Positions 1 through 12,060 of a stretch of DNA of 64,000 nucleotides are shown piece after piece. Position 1 is the first letter of the stretch, and every line of letters begins with the position of its first letter. The stretch is from Albifimbria verrucaria (Eukaryota > Ascomycota > Sordariomycetes > Hypocreales > Stachybotryaceae), in assembly GCA_020081605.1 (NCBI GenBank), contig JAHREC010000019.1:620001-684000 (forward strand), read 5' to 3'. Below the pieces are notes generated by a model. That model did no database searches. It worked only from the letters and a program-made list of their open reading frames with translations, and was not told the origin of the DNA. Both the position numbers and the translations under genes were made by a program.

Positions 1-144
1 TTGGTGGCAATGTCCATAGCATTTACTTTAATTATGTATGTCTATTAGTATGATGGGCGAAACTATCGTCTCTTTCTTTTCCGATTTTTTTCTTTCACTT
101 ATTTTCTTATCATTATCTCTTCTTCTTCTGTTGGTTTTCGTGTC

Positions 145-1184
145 TCATGATGCAAGTTCAGCCCTGTGGTAATTATCGTCTGGAGCTTCGAAACGCTGCA
201 CACTTGGTGCCTCGACAGGTCCTCTGTTCGGAACTTCGATAGGCTGCATAGGATAGCTCTGCTGAAATGTCGGCGGTGATTCATATGGAGTGCCGTGATC
301 TTTCTTGGGTGTGATGACTGAACCGTAATCCGTCGGGGAATAAGGCTGTTGCGGTCCTGGTTGGTCATTTCCTGTTAATCCGACATAGGGATGAACTTCC
401 TTCGCCCTCCTGGCCTCCTTTCGCTTTTGGAAACGTATGAACCAAATACCGAAAGCAACGAAGGCTATCAGCGCCAGTCCGCCAACTACACCGCCAACAA
501 TAGCGCCAACATTCGTGTCATGTGATCCTTCCTTCGGCGTATTGGCAGTTGACGTTGAGCCCGGGGCTGATGATGATGTGGAAGCACTTTCACTGGATGT
601 TTCGGAAGTGGTACTGGTTTCTCTACTCGTCGTAGGAACGCTTGTTTCTGTTCGGTCGACGGCAAGGTGTTCTCCGTTGATTGTGTCAAAGCACTCGAAA
701 ATGGTAAGCCATTCGTCACCGATGTTTTCGACGCGGTCGCACATTTAGGCCATTGAGGGTCGTCGCTACTCAGAGGTTGGTTGTTAGAGAGTGGTTAGCA
801 GTTGAGATGTGTAGGCTACTAACCAGCAGACATCGAGGGCTCCAAGCGTTCCGGTCGAGCATATGGGGTCGCCATTGTCGTAACAAGTTGTGTGAAACCA
901 TTGATCGCATCCAAAAAGGAGCCGGACGTGGTGCAAGCGCCGCCTGGGCATTCCAGGTCTAGGAAATCTGTACAAATTTGGTATTAGCAAGCCAAATGAT
1001 GTCCAAGCTTTGAAGGATATGCGCTACCATTTGCGAGTGATAGATAACCGCAAGTTGCGGTCTTGATTGTGCTCTGCCGACGATAAAGTGCTGCATTCTG
1101 CTGAATCGGTGCTACGGTGGCCACAGGTGGCAATGCTACACCCAGCCCAAAGCTGCTCAGCGTTTGTTGAGCGATGGAATTCAT
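145..1184 (-). CDS. single-pass membrane protein with Cys-rich ectodomain and Ser/Thr stalk
   Basis: The product starts with a hydrophobic leader and a KR-type site (LYRRQ), followed by a Cys-rich ectodomain (TCGY, ECPGGAC, TTCYDNGDPICS). A Ser/Thr-rich stalk comes next, then one membrane helix (GAIVGGVVGGLALIAFVAFGIWFI) preceding a basic stop-transfer (RFQKRKEARR) and a Pro/Tyr-rich cytosolic tail. This layout is common in fungal plasma-membrane sensor or mucin-like proteins; no enzyme is implied. Two introns are inferred, one near 965-1027 and one near 750-828 (donor GTTAGT). The frame breaks at a run of five A/T at 913-917 and at a four-base T run at 725-728; one extra base in each joins the Cys-rich part to the stalk. 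The family is recognised only by architecture, so no ligand or pathway can be named. Confidence 0.72.
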
Positions 1185-2922
1185 CGCGTCTGGCATGAGC
1201 TGACAAAATGTAGGCCCTGGCCCGGGCAGTCAGAAGCCTAAGTTTGGCATGCGAAGAGACTAGGAGAACAAGGCTCGCAAGAGAAGGGAGCTGACGAAAT
1301 CTCTGACATGGGTTACAATGCGATATGGAGGCCTGTAGTAATTAAGGTCGTCTTAGTGCAGCCCAGGGTGGGTGGTCCCTCGGATAAGGGGCCGCATCCG
1401 AAAGACCCATGAAATGGGGCAGGGTTGTTGTGGACCCAGGTCAAGCAAGGCTGTTGAGCTGCAAGCGTTGGATACGAAACGAAGAAGACATTGAGGGAGT
1501 TCATAGTTGCGTTGAAAGGAGAATGATCAGGCATCATGGTGTCATTCATTCTCTTGTACTCACACGTAGCCTGTGTCGTATGACAATATCTTACTGCTAC
1601 TTCCCGAACCTATACGTGTGGGAAACACCGTTTTTGACCTTCCGACTTTGGTTTAACATAGGTGTAATTGTACTTTACCGTAAAGGTTTGCATTATAGCC
1701 CGGCATCTATAGCCTTTAATCGTCTAAACTACCGGCACGGCTTGACGGCCTCTCTGTCTCCAGAGGAGTGGAGGGCTTCATTAGCGCAAGTGGATCAGCC
1801 AGCAGAAGGTGTGGGTGGTGCCATCATTCATTGGTGCTGCGACTTGTTGAATCAACGGTACACCCACTCTCCGTACACACAGCATGCCAAGCTCTCTTTT
1901 AGCTGAATTAAAGACGCTATTCTGGTGGGGAAAGGGGTCGCACCAGTTTCAAATACTCAAGGTCAGGAGACGTTTGCTGTTCTGCAACAAGCCAAGAGCT
2001 ACCCTGAACACGAGACCAAAAAGCTTTCACTCACTGACATATACTGTACCCAAGATCCCTTACTATCAATGAACCGTGAGCTTGGATATGAAGTACGAGT
2101 TCAAGAGGTTACACCTCTTGTTCTTGAAGAACCGATGGGGTATTCGCCCCAACTCGAATGGGAAATTAAGATAATAGGAATGGACCCAGGGCATCTGCTT
2201 TCAATCTTGCAGCCCGCAGAGGGTTACAATTGTCTGGAACCCTAATAACTCAAGTGACACATGGCCGGATGGCCTCAATTACTGGACAAGCAAGATCTTT
2301 GTAACCACCTCGACACTTATTTTGTTTTGGCAATATACCATCATTGGAGATCACATAGCCTAAATTAGATCGATGCTGAGGATTTATAACGTTACATACC
2401 TTGCACAAAGCTGACATAGGGCAAAAACCCATTGATCCATTAGTTTTCTGGCTTCAATCCCAAGCTGAAGTGGTCGTGGTATCGACTGCAATGAATTAGT
2501 GGTTGAAAGGCAATACCGTTACACTAGAGCTCGCGGCAGCTACAGTTCGTCTGCGCCTAGTTTCCTCCCCAGAACTGATGGGGTGCCGCAACGGAGTGGA
2601 TAGGTCCCTTGGTCATTTCGACAGCCGGCTACTAGCTGACTGAAGTCGCACAATTATCTAGGCTTAGCTATTGCCCGTAGTGATTAAACTGTTGACTTGG
2701 TACTGCACAAATCATTGATGCTCCACTTGTAGAAAATTAGTCACCTTTGGCCTAGCTAAGCATCTCTAGCGTCCTTATGCCGTGTTATGCCATCTCCATG
2801 ATGTCACTTTGCGACTTGCATAAGGCGCATCATTCAATTGCCTTTCTTCGACTGCCATCATGATGTAACTTCAAATCGCTTCCAAATCTTCACAGTAAAA
2901 ATCACCAAGAGATACCCAAAGC
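1185..2922. other. intergenic, no supported gene
   Basis: Several ORFs of 60-165 codons occur here, but none has a recognisable domain, a conserved composition or a splice pattern linking it to another. I see no repeat, tRNA or element in this stretch. Confidence 0.5.
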
Positions 2923-3246
2923 ATGATGCACGACCAACCGACTGACAAGAACGGGAAGCCCATCTCGGAGGGTGACATCGTCGTGGTCAAGTCTCATACA
3001 GGAGATTTCGAGGGAGAAGTACAGAAGATTGTCCTCACAGAGCCAGAAGCCGCACGGGAGTCGGTTAAGAATCCTCCAAAGGTAGTGATCCAATCGGCTT
3101 GATATTCGACATGTGCATTCATGCTTACGTATTCACAGATTATATTAAAGGATAAAGACGGCAATGTGGCCCACCATAATCCTAGCAGTCTTGAGCACGT
3201 CGACAGGGAGAAGGAATACAAGAGCTCACGGGAGGTTGGGGCGTGA
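2923..3246 (+). CDS. small HVA1/TUDOR-domain protein (DUF2945-like)
   Basis: Two exons, 2923-3081 and 3139-3246, are separated by a 57-nt GT-AG intron and encode 88 residues without a frame break. The protein reads KNGKPISEGDIVVVKSHTGD, then GEVQKI, and later ILKDKDGNVAHHNPSSLEHV. This matches the small beta-barrel called the hypervirulence-associated protein TUDOR domain, in which a short strand with G-x-V is followed by a charged turn and a final strand. The function of the family is not established in fungi; the name comes from a Cryptococcus screen. Both exons are short, so the gene is easily missed. The ATG at 2923 is followed directly by a second ATG at 2926, and either may be used. Confidence 0.75.
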
Positions 3247-4021
3247 TGATGATGCTTCACAGCACGTAAGAACATGGGGGTTCCTCTGATTTCGAAGGGA
3301 AAATGCACAGGGAATGCCTCGATACGGTTTCAAAAGTGGCCATACAGCTTGTGTTTTGTGTAACGCCGTCTCTTACGGTTAGGATACTACCATTTTTCTG
3401 CTGCTTTTGCCAATAGCACGAGCCTCACAACCTGCCCAGCCATACAAACCATTTGCTCCCTGTCGAGTTTGCAGAGCAAGCTTGGGGCAGCGTCGTATTA
3501 TCTCCCAAGTTATTCAATACTAGTCACTAGATCAATATATGTTATGGCGAAAGATAAATGCTCGTGTCTCGCGTCTGTTTCTTCTTGGGACTATTCTAAT
3601 TTTGGGTCTGCGTAGGACAAATGAGATTGATCATGGGGATAACATGCCCATGAGTCATGTGCTTATCATTCATGAGTTAGCATGTTGCAAGAAGAGGAAC
3701 TTTAAGTGGAAAAGATATTGAAACAATATACACGTTCATTCAAAGTAATAAGGCCTCTTGGAGAGCAGGGACCAAAGGAAGTGAGGAATCACTTTAATAT
3801 CCACAATGTAGCAAGGGTCGCCACCAGGGATTTGGCTTGGTTAATTTACGGAGTACTGTCAGTCACTTGTTCGTAAGCCCCTGACTGTTGTTGTCTTGGC
3901 TCTAAATTTGGTGTCCAAGTGCTCGGCGACTGACAACGGAACATTGTCAGAAGTGATAGTGGTACGAAGCCGGTTTGTAGTAATACCATTCAGTCTATGT
4001 CTCAATGGTTTCACCATTGAC
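3247..4021. other. intergenic
   Basis: Nothing recognisable is seen; the small ORFs here have no domain-like features. Confidence 0.5.
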
Positions 4022-5412
4022 TTAATTACACCCGGCTTCCTGCCTGCGACATGGGGTCAAGCTTGCCAACGTGGCCTCCTTCCCAGTAACCCTGCTGCGT
4101 GTCACTAGTAAGCTCTTCCTCGCTTCCCTGCCTGACAGTCGACCAATCTCCATTGCTTGTGTGGTTACCACTGCGCGAAGCCCCTCCTTGAAATTGTCAT
4201 CCTTATCAGATGTGAACTCGGTAAGGCGGATCATCGAGCGTTCTTTGCCGCTGCCTCGTTGGCCATCTCGTGATCTATCGCTGAAAATTGCTGGGCTTCG
4301 CCGGTTTGATGCGTCAGGAGCTGAGGGTTTGGCGTCGCCACTGTTCCAAGTCTCGAACCAATCGTCCGGAAAAGAGGACGCAATGTGGCGAGACTACCTG
4401 CTGTAATTGCCAGACCTTGTTCGGTGGTAGACCATATCGCAATATCGACCGTTGCATCTGCTTCATGTTGGCATATATTCATCTTACTGGATAATCAACA
4501 AACTTACATAGGAAATCAGGGTTCTTGAAGTCCTTGACATAACCAAATCGCACAACTACAGCAGCGCTTGCGCTAAATATTGTCAGCTGAGGGCGAGTTG
4601 GAGTTGAAGATGAAGAAAACACTTACACGCAGGCCATGATGACAATAGGCACCAAAGCAATCTTGCTTTTCTTGTCCATATTCAGCCTGTAGATGAGTAC
4701 AAGAGGAAGTAAGGCAAATGTAAAGTCGCAGATGACACTAAATGCACTGTAAAGATACGTAAGGGCCATGATGACCTCCGGGTCCACGCATTGTCCGGAC
4801 TGGCTCTTATTCCAGAAGAAAGAAATCGGCTTGCATTGGAATAGAGTGACGAAGAAGAACACGAGCCCAGTCAGGACAGTGATCGCCATGACGCTGTAAA
4901 TTGCCCAGATGTCTCGACGTCGAATTGTGATTCGGAGGAGGAAGTAACCAATCGAGATTTTTGAAGCAATCATGGATAAACAATACCAGAGGTAGCAGTA
5001 CCACCAGTACTAGGTTTTGTTAGTAGGGTATACCAACACAATACCGAGTCAATATTTGCTCGTGCTGCAGCAAGACTTACCCTCATGGCAGTGTTTCGAT
5101 CATCCTCTTCAAGAACCCACCAATGGCGCCCAGTTCCATGTTCCACTCCCACCAGCGCGCACGTAACGAAGAGAATGAAGAAAGCCTGTGTTGTGTTCAG
5201 TCAGTTACCAACGTGGCTTGATTCGAGATTAACTCTTGGAGTTTTTGTCGACAACTTACAAGGGCTGCTAGCATGCACCAGTCATCAAACCCAAAACTTT
5301 TCACAATGAGAGTTCGAGTCAAACATCGCAAAACCGTACAAATAAAAGCTGTAACAACCAGCGTGTAGCAGACGGCCTGCAATTGCGGCCCACGATTATC
5401 TGTCGCTGCCAT
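4022..5412 (-). CDS. fungal rhodopsin-domain integral membrane protein (PTH11/SAT4-like family)
   Basis: Five exons can be joined by GT-AG introns (donors at GTAAGTTG, GTAAGTCT, GTAAGTGT and GTAAGTTT). The first exon carries helix 1-2 and the signature FGFDDWCMLAA. The next gives HWWVLEED, followed by ISIGYFLLRI, a helix with LFQCKPISFFW, ICDFTFALLPLVLIY, and finally DIAIWSTTEQGLAITAGSLATLRPLFR. These are hallmark segments of the fungus-specific seven-helix rhodopsin fold. Members include candidate G-protein-coupled sensors and a few biosynthetic-cluster proteins; the ligand is unknown. After the last helix the frame shifts somewhere in about 4300-4350, before a basic/acidic cytosolic tail (SMIRLTEFTSDKDDN). 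The extreme C-terminus is therefore uncertain, but the membrane domain is complete. Confidence 0.85.
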
Positions 5413-7871
5413 GTCAGGATGCTATCATTTCATGCGGGTGAAGCTGGCAGATGTCCACAGGAACCGTACTGCTGGGAGAAGGAATTGCATCTCTGTACGA
5501 AACAGGGTCGGCAGGGGCAATGGAAAAGCTGGGACCTGCAGGACTTTTCAACGGATGCGAGTAACCGATCGGTTGTGGGGTGGGTTCGACAGGCTTCATG
5601 CGAATGCTACAATATCGAGCCTCACATCGGCGGCGATTTGTCCTGAATGGGCCATCCTGGAACTGCGTGGGTCCTTTCAAGCCATACCCAACGAATGAAG
5701 CACCAACCCCTTTCCTGCTTTCGGGTATCTACGCTAGAGAGACAAACCAAGCTAACGCTGGGGTTTCCGTGTTGGTCTAGTCGACCTAGCGTTGGTCTGG
5801 TTTGGCTGAACTGTGCCTCGGTCTGTACCGGTTCTTCCGGGTGCTTTTTGATCTGTTTCGAACGGAGAGGATGCCCCGTGAAATAACTCGAGAATGAGGG
5901 TATGCAACATGGTCGTGGTCTTGAGATCTGATACCACCAAGTAGAGATAGACATAGCTGCGCCTGTGGTGTAGCCTAATGAGAGAGAATGCTCGTTTTCA
6001 AGACTTTAAATCTCAACAAACTCTAACCCCCAATAGTAAGCATCCAACATGTCATTCCGGCAAGCTGGTCTAACTGGTCTAACTGCTAAATGTGGACCAC
6101 ATGGACCAGAGCTGAAAAGCCCACCTTCTTGGCTCTGTTATGGTCTCAACTAAGTACGAGACTCTAATCCTTGCAATATACATTCCAGTACCCCAATGCC
6201 ATATTAAAATCTGGTCACTCAGCTGTAGATCCAAGTCCACCGGGGAAGATGCAATGGGGTTGTCCGGTTGCGAATTTTGTCGGCGGCGGCTATACCGTTG
6301 CTTAGCGGGCGCTTCTAACAGCCTCACACAGCTCTCTTCGTCTCCACCACCTAGCACAAGCGCCTCCCAGTTTTCGGGGTTTAGAAGTTGCCATTTCCAC
6401 ACTTGAACTTGACAAGTTAGCATAGACTGACAGCTGCATGCTTGATTGAGACGGCGTGAATAAACTCAACGGCTGTGCATTTAGTCCCCTCGGCACTCGC
6501 TCTTTTGTTAAACGGTTAACAGAGCTGCAACACCGAGCAAGCGGAGCCCGGAAATGCCCTCCGCCTTGTTTGAGGCTGTCAACACGGTAGGCAGCATTAT
6601 CAAATCTCCCGTGACGATCCACAGCCCTCTAGAATTCTCACTAGGAACAACCCCAGAACATGCGGTGGCTTCAGCTGGGAGTGTGGCCACCTCCATTCTG
6701 CTGATCTCGTACCAAGCCAACAAGCCTACACAACCCCTTCTGCCGGCGGACTCGAATCACCCGTTACCGAACTGACTGTGGGACTGGGGAGGGGCCTCCG
6801 AAAAACAACACTAGAAGGGCAAGCCATGTGTCTACCAATTCTCAATCTCCACCCGACAAGCTAACCGGCATTTCGATGCGTTGACCAGGGCCAGAGTAAA
6901 GACACCAGAGCCCTTGTCTGAAGATTGATAATACCTTGTCGTCTCGCCAATCTTCCTTGCCACTCAAAACATGAGTAATGTGAGGAGGTCCGGTGTAATG
7001 GGACGTGCACTCGGTAGATCCCTGGACCAATGGAGTTGTCAATGACATCCCAGTTACCATGGAGTTGGGCCGCCAACATCCCAGGGTGATTTGCCGTAAT
7101 CCTGGCAACTGATCGACCATCGTAGGACATTAGCGCACAGATAGTTCGCTTTCAGTGCAGCTCATGATGTATCAGGTTGGCTTGAATTTGTACCCGTTGT
7201 TCAAGTCGCACACTGGTTGGGTTCAACGGCGTCAGGGAAGAAAAGCGGTCGCGTCTACTCCTGCATTAGATTCATGGACCCTTCCCTAATTAAAAAAGTC
7301 TCACTTTTGTGGAGGGTCACGGCGGCAGTTCCTATTCCCCGAAGACTTACCCAGGAAGCTAAGGGCGGCTTAATATGATTTACACACCGTCTTGGTCCCA
7401 TCGGAGCATGTGGATGACTGAGCAGTCAAGAGAACGCTGTAACAACTCTGCCATTACCTCTGTTAAACTGCCATGTTATATTTCCATTGGCAGCGGTAGA
7501 TAGAACTGTAGGCTCTGGTTTAGTACACACTTTTAAGTGTCTGAACATTCATCAATAATGGAAATAGACTGATCTGATGAAACTTTTGTAATACTGGTGT
7601 AGACCAGTCTCATTGGGTCGTTATGGCTTCAAGCACAACAGGGGCTCCATATTCCGCCTCTTGATTACAGAGCATGGGACCGTCTTTGGTCACTTGAGGT
7701 GTGGGGCCCGTTCATACAACACTCAAACTACCAATTCCACTTATTGCACCTTGGTGATGTAATCACTCTCATTTGTCTCTGCCCCGCTCTCTTCAGGTTG
7801 GAGATCTGCGCTCGGCTTCTCCTCTATACTGACCGTATATTTCTCATTTACCGCCACGCACCGTTTCGAAA
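5413..7871. other. 2.5 kb intergenic stretch
   Basis: It contains overlapping ORFs on both strands with no family signature. I see no transposon termini, tandem repeats or RNA gene. Confidence 0.45.
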
Positions 7872-8851
7872 ATGAGCTTTAGTCGCATTGGCGTGGTTAC
7901 AGGCGCGAACAAGGGTATCGGACTTGCGATTGGTGAGTGCCAACCAGCTTGGTAGTGGTATCACGGCTGACCAACATCGGCAGTGAGGCAGCTTGCCCTT
8001 CAGTACCCCAAATCACACCTGAACAATGGGCCACTTCTTGTCTATCTCACAGCTCGTGATGAATCCAGGGGCAAAGAAGCACTCGCTCAAATTCAAAATG
8101 ATCAGGAGCTCCTGAAAGAGAGGGCATTAACAGCCCATGGAGGCTTAACTGAAGTCAAGTTCCATCCATTGGATATTGGAAGCACGGAAAGCATCGGTGC
8201 GTTACATGCACACTTAAAGAAAGAGCATCCTGAGGGTCTTGATTTCATTATCAATAACGCAGGAATTGCCATGCAAGGTTTTGGTGAGAGCTCCCTATAC
8301 CATTCGGTCAAGAGCACATTCTAAATCCAGGAGTAGACAACAATGTGGTGAAAACCACGCTCGGTATAAATTACTTCGGAACACTTGAAGCGACTCTTTC
8401 TTTGGTTGAAATTCTCAAGCCAAAAGGTCGGATCATTAATGTTGCCTCCATATCAGGATCCCTGGGTAAGTATCCTCAAGAACTAAGGGATCGATTCATC
8501 AAAGCATCATCTATCGAGGATGCCACGGAACTTATGCATGAGTTTACCGCTGCAGTCCAGGATGGCTCACACGAGGAGAAAGGATGGCCCAGTGCCGCAT
8601 ACGCAGTCTCCAAGGCCGGGTTAATTGCTCAGACCCGCGCGCTGGCAAAGAAATTTAAAGACGAGGGTAAAGACGTGCTTATCAATAGCTGTCATCCTGG
8701 ATGGGTGGTCACAGACATGACTCGCGGAAGGGGCCACAAGACTGCCGACCAAGGTGCTCAGACGCCAGTTCTATTAGCTATTGACGATATTGGAAATCGA
8801 TCGGGTACGTACTGGTCTGACGAAAAAGAGGTGGACTGGACAACTTCGTGA
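7872..8851 (+). CDS. short-chain dehydrogenase, carbonyl-reductase-like
   Basis: Three exons (7872-7932, 7984-8283, 8331-8851) sum to 882 nt and give an intact 293-residue protein. The cofactor-binding motif TGANKGIG lies at residues 10-17. NNAG follows in the middle, then a strand ending in SGS, and the catalytic YAVSK (Y-x-x-x-K) downstream. HPGWVVTDMTRGRG closes the Rossmann fold as in human CBR1-type monomeric carbonyl reductases. The substrate is presumably a carbonyl reduced with NADPH. What looks like a frameshift near 8284 is a true 47-nt intron, with GTGAGA at the start and CCAG at the end, that rejoins the frame as GFGVDNNVVKTT. There is no signal peptide, so it is probably cytosolic. 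It is one of the few clean genes in the window. Confidence 0.9.
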
Positions 8852-9199
8852 AGAACAATCTATTTTAGTCAGAGATAAAGGATTCTAGAGGTCGGTGATG
8901 AGACGGGAATATGTGAAGTAGGTTAGATCTGATCGACTATCATACATGGCATTATATTGTTAGCTATATTACAGAATGTTACATGTTTGAATGAATAGAA
9001 AACGAAATATATCCAAGGACTTCAATAATGGTTAGACCCTGACGTTCTCTGCCTCCCAAGCCATCGGAAATTGATGAAACCAACAGTTTCACAGAACCGT
9101 CATAAGTATGAGGAGATAAGGAGGGCCAAAGACGCCCATTACCCACTTTGCATGCATCTAGGCTGTTGAAAAAATAATGGACATGGATAACCAGAATCA
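8852..9199. other. intergenic between convergent genes
   Basis: These 348 bases separate the 3' ends of the reductase and the zinc-cluster regulator. They should hold both 3' UTRs; no other feature is seen. Confidence 0.5.
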
Positions 9200-12060
9200 T
9201 TATGACTGTCCAGGTCTTGTCATCATATCCGCCGCTGAAATCCACCCGCTAGGTTCAGTGCTACCGACAAATCTATGCGAACTGCTTGCTGGGTTAATAA
9301 CTGATGTGCTGCCAAGTGCAGCAACATTAGACGAGGATGCCTCATCGCTCAAGAACGACACGTTGAGTTTGTTGTAATCCCACTGGAAAGAGCCAAGGCT
9401 TTCCATGTTCCGTTGGCCGTGCTCGACCATCGAAGTGTAACCGAGTTGGGCAGAATTCCCTGAAGAATTTTCGCCTGTGTTTCCCATAGAAACCCCTTCA
9501 GAGCCGTTCCCAAAAGGCTTGCTAAGCAAGGTCATGAGAGAAAGCGAGAGATTGATACGCGTTGCATCAGCTAGGGGTGGGATATCCAGAAGAAAGCTGT
9601 GATCCTGGGGGTATGAACCATGGGCCGAACCAAGCGATGTCTGATATGACTGAACAGTATCCTCCTGTAAAGTCGTTGCCAATCTGTTACTTTCTGTACG
9701 GGAGTCTCCGACATATTGGTTAAAAATCTTCTCATATAGGCCGCTGAGCTGCGTGTGGAACTGCGAAGCCACTCGATCCAACACGCCGCAAAATTCAAGA
9801 ACTGAAAGGCAAACGTCGGCAAATTTCCTCTCGCTTTCCCATGCTGATGGTTCAAAGTTATGAAGCTGCTTCTGCACAGCTACATGCAGGAGGACTATAC
9901 ATGTGGTATAGGTTTGGTAACTGTGTTGGTGGAGTTAGAACAATGCCTCTACCAGGTCAAGGTTGCGCCATGCGATCAAATGTTACTTACATAACAAGCC
10001 AACACCGTCTGAAAATACTGTTGTCCTCGAGAAGAAGCTTAAGGATCCTCGCTGACGTGCTAGCCGCTAAGGACACCTCGGAGGTGAGCTCAAGTACAAG
10101 CTCCTGTAATGGTGACTGTGAAATCTTGGCAGGAAGCCCTTGCATGTAGGATTGCAAGAAATGAGACACGACCCGGCGATAAAGAAATTTTTTGCGCCTA
10201 GATACAGCAGATGGACATGAAGAATGGATCTTCTTGTTTCCACCGCAAGATTCTCTTGACCTGAGGCTTCAAGTCGCATCATTTCGGGCAATTCCGCGTA
10301 CCAACTTCGGAGGTCCTCAGTGATGCTTCTCAGTGGTGACACTGTAAGCTCTTTTACCGAAAGTTGCATCCGAAGGATATTTGTTTTGAGTATACATATT
10401 TTTGTCATTTCAGTCTGCACAACTACCAAGTGTTAACTGCCTGAATTGATGAGACGATGTAGGCATACCATCTGAAATGTCTGTGGAATTATAGGAAACG
10501 ATATCCGACAACTAATTATTGTATGAAACCATTAATATTGAGGGGAAAAAGAAGAAAAATCACATTAGAATGACGCAGTACAACTTACTTTTACTCTTTC
10601 AGACATTACATCATTTCCAGAGACGTATCCAAGAGATGAGGCAAGCCAGCTACGCGTCGACAATTAATTTTTGGTCATTATCAAGTCAGAAGCTGCCTAC
10701 CTTGAGAAAAATATTAGTGTTCGCCATGTGTTTCGTAGGTTTACGGAGTCAACCGTAGACATGCCAGGCATCGTGATGAGGGTATTTCGTATGCCATGCA
10801 AGCGAGACATGCTGAGTCCGATTTCTAGATAAGTACCTTTAGCCTTTCTAAAATCCGCAGGATGCAACTCTTCTCCGTGGGCTACCTACCAATATAGGCA
10901 AGAGAAATCAGGGCTTTATCTAGAATGTTATATTGAGCGAGCAGTGCACAGACTTTAATCGCAGTTAGTGGCTGGTGTTCGATAACATCTTCAAAATACT
11001 GCCTCGCAATGTTATAAAAGCGACTTGCAACCTGGGGCTAAATTCCTCTGGCAAATACTGGGCCCCAACTGACGCAACCGCCATTAATGAGCCGACGGCG
11101 GCTTTCTTACTCCCCGTCATGGCGGCTTGTGCATCAAAGACAATGTCGTAGATTTCTAGAACTTGCTCACGTGTAAAAACATGAAAAGCTTGCCGCTGCA
11201 GCTGAAAAAGCATTTATTGCCTGTTGCGTGGTTGAAGGATCAGGCGAATACGGTTGGTCCAGGTGTGATGACCAGGGCTCCGAGACGATGGGACGCGTAG
11301 GTTGATGTGATGAAAGAGTGGCTGAATTGGAATGGTGTTCCACTTGAATTTCTTCAGACACAACAGAAGTGATTGTAGACTGCGTCTTTTTCGTGTAGGT
11401 GATGCTAGTCGACGAGGGAGGCTCAATCGACGAAGAGACCACTGTATTACCTGACAAAACCTGGTTTCGGCTCCCTTGGATAGATGACAGACTGACACTT
11501 TCCTCACGGCCACGGTCGGACAAAGGTGCTGTTGGTGACACGGTCGCCGTAAGCACCGACGTCTGCTCCATGGCCTGATACAAGTCAACATTAGTTCGCA
11601 CATAGTCCAGAAGGCGTTCGGTTTGATCCTTGGTACCGGTTCGAAGGGCAGCAATGAACCTCTCCAACGACTCTAGACGTGACTTGGTATCGGCCACAGA
11701 TAACTGGCTGCCCTCCTTGGCATAGCCGCAGGGCCGGTCCTTGGAAATACAAGAGTTGCATTTTGGCCGTCGACCATCGCACTATCTGCTCGTTAGTACC
11801 TTGCTATGGCGAGCTGGGGCGAGGCCACCGGAGCGGTGAGCCAAACCGACCTTGATCTTTGTCTTGCGACAGTAATGGCACGCCTGTGCCACCTGTGAGC
11901 GTTTGACGGCTCCATGTTCCGACCGGTGGGAAGCCTCGATACGCGGCCTGCGTAGCTCTGGGGAGGTGCAGGCTGGATTGTACGGAAATTCATCATGAAG
12001 GATACCGAACGTCAATAAAAAGTGCGCATGCGGCTCGTCCCGTCGTTGTGTGCCTGCCAC
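9200..12060 (-). CDS. Zn(II)2Cys6 transcription factor with fungal-specific middle domain
   Basis: The N-terminus reads VAQACHYCRKTKIK, and after an intron CDGRRPKCNSC and DRPCGYA complete the six-cysteine zinc cluster. The intron (donor GTCGGT, branch ACTAAC, acceptor ATAG) falls between the Lys and third Cys. A short linker (SRLESLERFIAAL) is followed by a Ser/Thr-rich region and then the fungal_trans domain, with YNIARQYFEDV, QPLTAIKVCALLAQYN, GLSMSRLHGI and SSWLASSLGYVSGND across small exons. The C-terminal half runs to the stop at 9200. Three frame changes lie in homopolymers: T/A5 at 11205-11209, G4 at 11034-11037 and T6 at 10188-10193. Each is repaired by one base. The target genes are unknown; the next gene is a divergent mannanase 1.5 kb away, which is suggestive only. 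Confidence 0.88.

Noticed and set aside
1409..1906. 165-codon plus-strand ORF
   Set aside because: No domain, signal peptide or splice partner; composition is not protein-like and an overlapping minus-strand ORF exists.
1925..2245. 106-codon ORF with a segment (TQDPLLSMNRELGYEV) faintly like SRR1-type fungal proteins
   Set aside because: The likeness is only a few residues from memory, and no other part of that family is nearby.
8284..8330. apparent frameshift in the short-chain reductase
   Set aside because: A GT-AG intron of 47 nt restores the frame exactly, so the gene is intact.
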